From: Ktedonobacteraceae bacterium
GTDB taxonomy: Bacteria > Chloroflexota > Ktedonobacteria > Ktedonobacterales > Ktedonobacteraceae
Direction: 5' to 3'
DNA: 12,673 nt
NCBI GenBank assembly: GCA_014896635.1
Contig: JADBKA010000129.1
Coordinates: forward strand, 1-12,673
The position numbers and the translations under genes are program-made. Shown here one piece after another: positions 1 to 6,383 of the stretch. Below the pieces are notes generated by a model. That model did no database searches, was not told where the DNA came from, and was given only the letters and a program-made list of their open reading frames with translations. How positions within the stretch are numbered: position 1 is the stretch's first letter; every line of letters begins with the position of its first letter.

Positions 1-319
1 TGAACTTTCCTTTCTGCTAGTAAAGACATACTGTTCTCAGGCACCGGGGGAGTTTAGCAGATGCTAAGAAAGAGGAGATATGCGCCCTTTCACTGTGAAA
101 GAGTGAAGCATGTCACACAGACCTGTTTAGCAAGCGTAGAAGAGCATTTTTCCCATATCCCACCAGATTTTTCTCGTAGCTCGTTTTATTTGTGGTGAAT
201 ATTCTTGAGTACCGGGCTAGATTTTTCCTTGCATTTCAGGTACACTTATCCATATTGGAACATGAATTCGATCTATGTAAGCGCAACAACCACAATTATC
301 ATCTATGAGGTATTGATCT
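1..319. other. Leader region without a convincing gene
   Basis: No gene of credible length is visible upstream of the first coding region. The stretch holds a small palindrome at 87-101, an 8-codon reading frame at 80-106 behind a strong purine-rich ribosome-binding sequence (AGAGGAGAT), and AT-rich sequence from about 180 onward that could contain the promoter for the gene starting at 320. I could not find a well-spaced -35/-10 pair, so no promoter is called. Whatever gene lies to the left of the window ends before or at its edge. Confidence 0.5.
87..101. repeat. Perfect 7-1-7 palindrome
   Basis: CTTTCAC-T-GTGAAAG is a perfect inverted repeat with a one-base centre. It lies inside the short frame at 80-106 and about 220 bases before the first gene. 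It has the size and symmetry of a dimeric regulator site, but no promoter is recognisable next to it, so a role as an operator is only a guess. Confidence 0.35.
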
Positions 320-1798
320 ATGATCTCCACATTATCACATATTTCAACCGGGACAGAGAATACCGGTAGCACGGTCACATCCCCCACGATGCTGGCACGG
401 CTGGCAAACATCGACGTGATTACCCTGGATGCTGCGGTATCTTTCGGGCCAGCAGGAGAGCGAGCACGACGCCTGCTGACCAACCGCAGACGGGTGGCAC
501 CAGATCGCCTTCCCATTCTATTAGTCACAGCCCATAACGAGACAGAATACCAGCAGGCAGAGGATGCAGCACAACGTTTTGGCCCGCTGGTCGCTTCTGT
601 GCAGATCATTAGAGAAGCAGGACGCAACGAGACAGCGGTTAACGCGCTCTCTTGCCACCGGCAACACTATCCTGCCATGAGCGAACAGGAACGCAAAACC
701 CGCATTCTGCTGCTAGGACGGCGTGGCGGCGGTGGCAAGCCGGAGTTCATCAAGCCTTTCGTCGGCGGAACTGGCACGACCTGCGGAGCCTGGACACCCG
801 TCGTTGCCTACCAGCGCGGCAAAACCATGTGGATCGCCGGAACGCGCTCAAAAGATGAAGAGCGAGAAGCCCTGCCCGTGCGCGGCTTTCTGCGCGGCAA
901 CTATGCCCAGGGCGTCTGCCCCGCCGAGTGCAGCTTTTGCTATCTGCGCGGCTTGCAGGGCATGGGGATCAAAGGCGTTTCGCTCAACCTGGAAGATGCC
1001 ATCGCTGAACTGGACTGCCTGCCGCATGGGAGCGTCGTGAACTGGGCCGAACTGGGGGGACCCGTCGAGGAAGATCCCTGGTTTGTTGATGAGCACGGAC
1101 GGGGATCGCTCGTCCAGACCATTCTCGACCTTTCTACTGAACGCGGAATCGTCGCCTACTTCCTCACCAAAGGCGTCTATGAACCGTACTTACAGCTCGA
1201 TGGGCGCCTGACATTGCTGGCGATCAGCCTGAACGCTGCGGCCATCTCATCCGTTTTTGAGCCTGGGGGTGCTACACCGGAGGAACGTCTGCAAGGACTG
1301 GCCTGGGCCATTGATCACGGGGCAATGGATCATACGATTCGCCTGGGACCAATCATCCCCATCGAAGGGTACAAACACCAGTACCGCGAACTGTTTGCCA
1401 TGATGGCGGATATGCTTGGTCCTCGCTTGAAGCGCATCACCGTCGATATTCTCCGTTTCTCTCCTCAAATGCCGGGCATTCTGCGCGCCTCATTTCCAGA
1501 GCACATCGTCTCTTCTCTGCTCAGCGAAATGGAACCGGCGGTCAAAGCGCACAAATATCGACCATCGGCGCATCGCCAGCAGCGGATCTACCACTGGATC
1601 AGGGCCATGCTTGCCCACTATGGCATGGCACACGTGAAAACTACTCCCTGCAAAGCTGATCCTGCCGAAGCCCTCCTCTTCCTCAAAGCCGGAGAGATCA
1701 CCAGCATGCCTTGCGCGTGCCATATCAGCTATCGGGATCGGGCAACAATACGCAAGCGCGCGTTACCAGTACACACATCCAGAACTGAGATGCGATGA
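320..1798 (+). CDS. Radical-SAM-like, SPL-related three-Cys-motif protein
   Basis: Predicted 492-residue cytoplasmic protein. The diagnostic feature is C200-P-A-E-C204-S-F-C207-Y-L, a CxxxCxxC motif that in radical SAM enzymes binds the [4Fe-4S] cluster cleaving S-adenosylmethionine. Downstream sequence resembles the spore photoproduct lyase (SplB) group: SLNAAAISSVFEPGGATPEERL, then GPIIPIEGYKHQY at about 345-360, and a KYRP segment near the end. Residues 1-190 are not recognised, although a glycine-rich stretch (RRGGGGKP) occurs near 135-145. A second cysteine cluster, C465-A-C467-H468, lies near the C-terminus. The ATG at 320 has GAGG 9 nt upstream. The next gene encodes a TcmP-type protein, a family named for standing beside proteins with a three-cysteine motif, so a joint function is likely. 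Real DNA photolyase activity is not shown, and the substrate is unknown. A stem-loop follows the stop. Confidence 0.8.
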   Translation: MISTLSHISTGTENTGSTVTSPTMLARLANIDVITLDAAVSFGPAGERARRLLTNRRRVAPDRLPILLVTAHNETEYQQAEDAAQRFGPLVASVQIIREAGRNETAVNALSCHRQHYPAMSEQERKTRILLLGRRGGGGKPEFIKPFVGGTGTTCGAWTPVVAYQRGKTMWIAGTRSKDEEREALPVRGFLRGNYAQGVCPAECSFCYLRGLQGMGIKGVSLNLEDAIAELDCLPHGSVVNWAELGGPVEEDPWFVDEHGRGSLVQTILDLSTERGIVAYFLTKGVYEPYLQLDGRLTLLAISLNAAAISSVFEPGGATPEERLQGLAWAIDHGAMDHTIRLGPIIPIEGYKHQYRELFAMMADMLGPRLKRITVDILRFSPQMPGILRASFPEHIVSSLLSEMEPAVKAHKYRPSAHRQQRIYHWIRAMLAHYGMAHVKTTPCKADPAEALLFLKAGEITSMPCACHISYRDRATIRKRALPVHTSRTEMR

Positions 1799-1822
1799 CC
1801 GAATTTTACGAGTGACTTGCAT

Positions 1823-1880
1823 AAACAGGCTGTAGCATTGCATACTATATATGTGTAGTGCTACAGCCTGTTTCTTCTCC
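1823..1880 (+). terminator. Stem-loop after the three-Cys gene, probable terminator
   Basis: AAACAGGCTGTAGCA (1823-1837) and TGCTACAGCCTGTTT (1859-1873) form a perfect 15-bp stem with a 21-nt loop, beginning 24 nt after the stop codon. The right arm runs into TTTCTTCT, a broken T tract. Rho-independent termination is the simplest reading. The loop is longer than usual and the T tract imperfect, so partial read-through into the next gene, or an RNA-stabilising structure, is also possible. Confidence 0.6.
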
Positions 1881-1881
1881 G

Positions 1882-1899
1882 TAAGAACGAAAATTCTTA
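1882..1899 (+). repeat. Short inverted repeat upstream of tcmP
   Basis: TAAGAA and TTCTTA form a 6-bp inverted repeat with a 6-nt spacer, directly after the larger stem-loop and about 125 bases before the tcmP start. It could be a second small hairpin or a binding site. The rest of the intergenic stretch up to 2025 shows no clear promoter. Confidence 0.25.
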
Positions 1900-2025
1900 T
1901 TTCAGATGTTTCGTGCTGCGTTCTAAGTGTAGAGTATTCTCGTCATACGGATAGAGTTTATGTTATGCAAGTAGTAGTATCGACAGTATCATGGGGCGCT
2001 TTTCCAGAGAAAGCGAGAAAGGTAC

Positions 2026-3155
2026 ATGACAGCTCCTCAAACAACACTTTGGGACATGGAGAGGCACACACAAGCCAAACATGAAATTTTGCGGCATTAT
2101 CTGAACGCCTGGCTGCCCATCCTGGTTAACCGATGGGGGCGGGCGCGCATTATTGATGGCTTCGCAGGGCCGGGGGAATATGTAGGCGGCAAGATTGGCT
2201 CGCCACTTATTGCACTGCAAACGTCACTCGACCACCCTGATAAAAAGGTGCAGCACGCTATACAGCAAGGTGCAGTAGAACTCATTTTTATCGAGCGCGA
2301 TCCAAGACGCAGCGAGCATCTAAAGCGACTCCTGGAACAGCATCGGCAGGCGAGATCATACCCGCTACGTTTGCAGCCACGCATCATCACCGGCACTTTT
2401 GCCGATGAAATGAGCAACTTGCTGGTTACTATGGAGCGGGAACAGGCCGCAGGCAAAGCGACGCCCACCTTCGTCTTTATGGACCCCTTTGGCTACTCGC
2501 ATACGCCCCTCAACATCATTACACTATTATGCATCTCAGGATGTGCGAAGTGCTCGTTACTTTCATGGCTGAAGAGATTAATCGTTTTCTTGATGTGGAC
2601 TATTGTACTAAAGAGCACCATTACGATCATCTCTTCGGCACTGAGCAGTGGCGACAGATTACACAGCAAGCAATTGATCCGGGCGAACGCCAACGCCAGC
2701 AGCGCAAGCTGTATCGTGATCAGTTACTTACAGCGGCAAAATATGTACGCTCGTTTTGTATGCGCAACGAGCGTAATGCCACCGACTATTACCTCTTCTT
2801 CTGTACGAACAGCATAGATGGATTGGAAAAGATGAAACAGGCCATGTGGCGTGTAGACCCGACTGGCAGCTTCACGTTCTCGGATGCCAGTAATCCCTTT
2901 CAGCCCCTGCTGCTTACTGAACCCAACTATGCCGACGCACAACGCCTGCTGACAACACAGCTTAAAGGAAAAACGATGCGCCTGGCAGATGTCAAGGAAT
3001 ACGTACTGGCCGAGACACCCTATCTTTTCATGAAAAAGGAAGTGCTCAGGCCGATGGAAGTGACCTCGCCGCCAAAGATACGGGTAATCAGTGCGGACCC
3101 CAGGCGCAGAAAAGGAACCTTCCCTGACGAGAATATGCTCATCACTTTCTTGTAG
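2026..3155 (+). pseudogene. Three-Cys-motif partner protein TcmP, frameshifted
   Basis: Two overlapping reading frames together make one protein of about 376 residues. Frame one (from the ATG at 2026) carries ERHTQAKHEILRHYL, D44-G-F-A-G-P-G50, F-I-E-R-D at 88-92 and M-D-P-F-G-Y at 152-157. These match SAM-dependent methyltransferase motifs I, the acidic end of strand 2, and motif IV. At 2521-2529 homology jumps to another frame (MCEVLVTFMAEEINRF onward), ending at 3155 with RKGTFPDENMLITFL, typical of a TcmP C-terminus. Adding one base near 2523 would restore a continuous protein, so the sequence lacks one nucleotide relative to an intact gene. No standard -1 slippery heptamer is visible. 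A mutation or a sequencing error is therefore more likely than programmed frameshifting. The first frame's continuation to 2817 looks non-homologous. The last 14 bases overlap hemG convergently. Confidence 0.82.
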
Positions 3156-4536
3156 GGTTCAGCGCCGCTGCTTCCAGACGAGCGGCGGCTCGCACGCCGT
3201 CCTGAATGCACGCAGCAATACCCACGCCGTGATACGATGCCCCGGCCAGCACGATGCCCGGCCAGTTTGCCAGTTCTGCTTCAATACTGGTAATACGATC
3301 CTGGTGGCCGGTCTCATACTGCGGAATAGCGTGCTCCCAGCGTGTGACAAGTTGCTCTACAGGCCGGGCCTTTACCCCCATCGCCTCAACCAGCTCGTGG
3401 TGCAGTTGTTTCACCAGTTCACCATCATCCAGATGCAGCGCACGCTCATCACCCTGGCGCCCGGCGGAGCAGCGCAGGATAACTGCATCGGTACCGCTCA
3501 AATGTGGCCACTTACTGCCACACCAGGTGCAGGCGGTGAGCAGTCGTCCCTCGACACGTGGTACCAGAAAACCACTGCCATCTAACGGCCCTGGTAGCAC
3601 CGAAGCAGGATAGGCCAGCGTAGCCGTGACAACAGAAGCATAACGAATAGCGGAGAGTCTATCAGACAGCTCAGGAGCCATCTCGCGCAGCATGCCAGCA
3701 GCGATCCATGCCGGTACCGCAAGTACCACACCATCCGCGACAACGGCAGGGCTATGCTCACAATGCAGACGGTAGCGCCCATCAGTCTGCGGCACGATGG
3801 AGCGTACCGGCGTCCCGCTGCGCACATCGACGTCACTGAGCGCCGTATACAGCCGCTCTACCAGCCGTTCGAGTCCCCCCTTCACACCCAGGAGCAGCGG
3901 AGAGGCGCCCGTTTTTCCGGCGGGTCTGGCGGAACGCAGACCCAGAATCAAACTGCGGTGTTGCGCTGCCGCTGCCGCGAGTTGAGGCGCTACAGCGGCC
4001 AGACTGAGGTGGTCCGCCCGACCAGCATGGATACCGGCGAGTAGTGGTTCTACTAGACGGTCAACGATTTCCTGTCCCAGGCGCGAGCCGATAACCTGTG
4101 TTACAGACGGGTCAGCGGGCCACTCGCGGCGCGGTAGCAGCAGATCAAGACCGGCCCGCGCAATCCCCGGTAAGGAGAGGATGCCAGAACGCAGAATAGC
4201 TCCCGCGCTGGCCGGTACGCCATAGACCAGACCAGAGGGCAGCGGGCGCAGGCGTTGCCCGGTCCAGAGATAAGTCCTTGCAGCGGCTGGCGCGACCAGC
4301 TCCTCTTCCATTCCCAATTCCTGGCACAGCGCCCTGGCTTCCGGCACACGAGCCACAAACGCTTCAGGACCAAGATCAATAGCCACTCCCGCCAGGTGGC
4401 CTGTACGGATTTTCCCACCCAGGCGGTCGCTCGCTTCGATCAGGGTCACATGCATCGGAACATCCTGCCGGCGAACAAGCTGATAGGCTGCGACAAGACC
4501 AGCGATACCGCCACCGATAACTGCAATATGCGGCAT
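3142..4536 (-). CDS. Protoporphyrinogen/coproporphyrinogen oxidase, HemY type
   Basis: Flavoprotein of 464 residues that removes six electrons from protoporphyrinogen IX or coproporphyrinogen III using oxygen, near the end of heme synthesis. The N-terminus has the FAD dinucleotide-binding motif G8-G-G-I-A-G13, followed by E34 and R-L-G-G-K at 38-42, which contact the ADP-ribose part. The C-terminus has LAGASYHGVGIAACIQDG (430-447), the family's second FAD-binding motif. Length matches the usual 450-480. No transmembrane segment is evident. The start is 7 nt after the hemH stop, with a purine-rich GAGGAAGGGG lying inside hemH about 12 nt upstream, so translational coupling is likely. The sequence alone does not decide between the classical and the coproporphyrin-dependent route, in which this enzyme is called CgoX. 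It ends overlapping the convergent tcmP gene. Confidence 0.93.
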   Translation of the reverse strand: MPHIAVIGGGIAGLVAAYQLVRRQDVPMHVTLIEASDRLGGKIRTGHLAGVAIDLGPEAFVARVPEARALCQELGMEEELVAPAAARTYLWTGQRLRPLPSGLVYGVPASAGAILRSGILSLPGIARAGLDLLLPRREWPADPSVTQVIGSRLGQEIVDRLVEPLLAGIHAGRADHLSLAAVAPQLAAAAAQHRSLILGLRSARPAGKTGASPLLLGVKGGLERLVERLYTALSDVDVRSGTPVRSIVPQTDGRYRLHCEHSPAVVADGVVLAVPAWIAAGMLREMAPELSDRLSAIRYASVVTATLAYPASVLPGPLDGSGFLVPRVEGRLLTACTWCGSKWPHLSGTDAVILRCSAGRQGDERALHLDDGELVKQLHHELVEAMGVKARPVEQLVTRWEHAIPQYETGHQDRITSIEAELANWPGIVLAGASYHGVGIAACIQDGVRAAARLEAAALNPTRK

Positions 4537-4543
4537 GGCTCGT

Positions 4544-5518
4544 CTATGCCCCTTCCTCTGCTGCTACGTGACGCTGGATGACACTGGCGAGTGCCGAAAG
4601 GAAGCCAGGGTCGTCGTTAGGCATGGGAGTACGCGCGAATGCCAGGCCGAGTTGGCGAGCGGCCTGTCGCGCCTCGATATCCAGGTCGTATAATATTTCG
4701 AGATGGTCGGAGACAAACCCTTCCGAGCAGACAACAACTCCTGCAAAGCCACGTGCGGGCAACTCTGCCATGACGTCCAGCAATGGCGGTCCGATCCAGG
4801 GTTCGGCAGTTCGTCCCGCACTCTGCCAGGCAATTGACCAGTGGGGAAGTTGCAGGCGCTGAGCGACCGCTTCTGCCGTCTCGCGCACCTGCCCGGCATA
4901 TGGATCGTTCATGGAGAGAATACGCTCCGGCAGGCTGTGAGCAGTAAATAGTACCTCGATTTTCTCAGCAGGCACGTCACTTTCTCGCGTGACTTGCTCC
5001 AGCGTCTCCTGCAAAGCAGTAGCCAGAAAATCCAGGTAACCGCGCTCCAGGTGCCAGTGCTCAATCATCGAGATGGGCAGCGCGAACCTGTTCGCTTCCA
5101 GGAGACGCTGGCGATAGATGCCGATGCTCATGTGTGAGTAGTGGGGAGCCAGCACAAGTCCCACGACGCGCTGGACGCCGGACTCTGCCAGCGCAGCCAG
5201 GCTCTCGGTGATGAAAGGACGCGAGTGCTGCATGCCCAGAACCACACGGAAGCGCCCAGGAGCCTGCTGGTCGAGGATGGCCTGCAAACCGCGCATCTGG
5301 GATTCTGTACGTTCGAGCAGTGGCGATTTTCCACCGATCGCGGTATAGCGACTCTGCAAATCGCGCAATAATTCTGGCGTGGGCGGACGCCCGCCACGCA
5401 TGCGTGTGTAGTACGCCTCGATATCGTCGGGTCCGGCAGGCGTACCCAGGGCCATCAGCATGACGCCGGTAACATCCTGGCCTTGAGACGCTTGAGCGGC
5501 AGGCATGACTTCTGACAT
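4544..5518 (-). CDS. Ferrochelatase
   Basis: Class II ferrochelatase of 324 residues inserting Fe(II) into protoporphyrin IX or coproporphyrin III. Recognisable segments are LMALGTPAGPDDIEAYYTRM at 21-40, IGGKSPL at 61-67, F-T-A-H194-S-L-P with the metal-binding histidine, W-Q-S-A-G at 231-235 with P-W-I-G-P at 240-244, and the signature S-E-G-F-V-S-D-H-L-E274-I-L-Y-D-L-D, where E274 corresponds to the conserved active-site glutamate. Length is that of a monomeric soluble bacterial enzyme without a C-terminal membrane anchor. The ATG has AGAGGT 8 nt upstream. It is followed at once by hemG, an order also found in the hemEHY cluster of Bacillus. The gene lies behind padR, with a 174-nt gap that contains a possible promoter. 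Whether it is the coproporphyrin type (CpfC) cannot be told here. Confidence 0.95.
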   Translation of the reverse strand: MSEVMPAAQASQGQDVTGVMLMALGTPAGPDDIEAYYTRMRGGRPPTPELLRDLQSRYTAIGGKSPLLERTESQMRGLQAILDQQAPGRFRVVLGMQHSRPFITESLAALAESGVQRVVGLVLAPHYSHMSIGIYRQRLLEANRFALPISMIEHWHLERGYLDFLATALQETLEQVTRESDVPAEKIEVLFTAHSLPERILSMNDPYAGQVRETAEAVAQRLQLPHWSIAWQSAGRTAEPWIGPPLLDVMAELPARGFAGVVVCSEGFVSDHLEILYDLDIEARQAARQLGLAFARTPMPNDDPGFLSALASVIQRHVAAEEGA

Positions 5519-5588
5519 GTATCGTTACCTCTTATCAGGATTGGATGCTTGCTTTTTCGTCGGAAGAGAACGCTCTCCCTTGCCCTCT

Positions 5589-5597
5589 ATTTTAGCA
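5589..5597 (-). promoter_or_regulatory. Possible extended -10 promoter for hemH-hemG
   Basis: Reading the minus strand, TGC-TAAAAT is an extended -10 element about 70 nt before the hemH start. No good -35 box lies at 16-18 nt upstream; extended -10 promoters often lack one. It would let hemH-hemG be transcribed separately from padR. The call rests on this motif alone. Confidence 0.35.
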
Positions 5598-5692
5598 ATT
5601 CCCGGGCTGCCAGACGACAGGCTATGATCACAACAAAATCACAAAATGTCTCTCAGTTGATTGTAACGACACGAGTCAGGATAGCAGTGGGT

Positions 5693-6265
5693 TCAGTCAT
5701 GTGGCTGTAAGGGGAAGCAGGACTTTTCCGACCAGCCGCACTCGCGCAGGTACGTACAGGAACGATCAAGCCAGGCCAACTCGGCATCAATCAGGCTCAG
5801 CAGGTGATCGGCAGCAATCCGCACAAGTGGCTTGCCGGCACTTGCCTGTGTATGGCCAAGCTCTCTCTCCACTACCGCGCGCCGCTCAGCAACGACGCGG
5901 TGCCGCTCCTCAAGCAGGCGCAGTCCTTCTGTCCCGCGTAGAAGCGAGAGATGGACCACAGCGGTTTCAACTCCCGTATGTACCGGCTCGTAGGTCAACA
6001 GAGTTTGTTGCAGCAATGCAAAAAAGTGCTCTCTTCCTCGCTCTGTCAGTTCGTAGACCAGGCGCTCACCGCGCGCCCCGCGCGTCCCTGTCTCCGTCTG
6101 TACATTGAGATATCCTTCCGCTGCCAGGCGGTCGAGCAGGTAGTAGAGATTAGCTTTCTTGAGATCAGCATATAACTCACCATGCGCGCGCAGAATGCGA
6201 TGCATCTCATAGCCATGCAATGGCTGGTGCAGCAGCATACCGAGCACTAAAAGGGTTTTGTGCAT
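5693..6265 (-). CDS. PadR family transcriptional regulator
   Basis: Small DNA-binding regulator of 190 residues. Residues 1-80 form the winged helix typical of PadR: MHKTLLVLGMLLHQPLHGYE, the recognition-helix region LKKANLYYLLDRLAAEGYL at 35-53, and a Gly/Arg-rich wing (GTRGARGERLVYELTERG). The C-terminal part (about 85-165) is helical, Glu/Arg-rich and probably the dimerising coiled coil of the PadR subfamily with a longer tail. The ATG at 6265 is chosen because GGAG lies 5 nt upstream; an in-frame GTG two codons earlier overlaps that site. A palindrome sits in its promoter, suggesting autorepression. Its neighbours downstream are hemH and hemG, so heme or a precursor is a possible signal, but no ligand is visible in the sequence. 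Confidence 0.9.
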   Translation of the reverse strand: MHKTLLVLGMLLHQPLHGYEMHRILRAHGELYADLKKANLYYLLDRLAAEGYLNVQTETGTRGARGERLVYELTERGREHFFALLQQTLLTYEPVHTGVETAVVHLSLLRGTEGLRLLEERHRVVAERRAVVERELGHTQASAGKPLVRIAADHLLSLIDAELAWLDRSCTYLRECGWSEKSCFPLQPHD

Positions 6266-6283
6266 AACCACTCCATTATTAAA

Positions 6284-6297
6284 AGTCAGTGCTGACT
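6284..6297. promoter_or_regulatory. Candidate PadR operator palindrome
   Basis: AGTCAG-TG-CTGACT is a perfect 6-2-6 inverted repeat. It lies between the putative padR -10 box and the padR ribosome-binding site, about where transcription would begin. PadR proteins commonly repress their own promoters by binding such positions. The regulator that binds here is inferred from position only. Confidence 0.5.
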
Positions 6298-6306
6298 ATA
6301 GGGGGG

Positions 6307-6335
6307 ACTATACCACACTGTCGGGGACGATGCAA
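6307..6335 (-). promoter_or_regulatory. Putative padR promoter
   Basis: On the minus strand, TTGCAT (6330-6335) and TATAGT (6307-6312) are separated by exactly 17 nt. The -10 box matches 5 of 6 consensus bases, the -35 box only TTG. A second copy of TATAGTC follows 5 nt downstream, giving a direct repeat with 12-nt period. A further palindrome, GCAAG-AG-CTTGC (6332-6343), overlaps the -35 box and could be a second operator. Confidence 0.5.
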
Positions 6336-6383
6336 GCTCTTGCTTCAGATGAAAAAGGGGGAAGAGGGCTTTTCTTGGAGAAA

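Noticed and set aside
2518..2532. Programmed -1 ribosomal frameshift site in tcmP
   Set aside because: The codons ATT ACA CTA TTA TGC do not form an X XXY YYZ heptamer, and no strong downstream pseudoknot is obvious. A lost base is simpler.
2529..2817. Continuation of the first tcmP frame beyond the frameshift as a genuine C-terminus
   Set aside because: The other frame over the same bases gives the family-like sequence (EVLVTFMAEEINRF and onward), while this one shows nothing recognisable.
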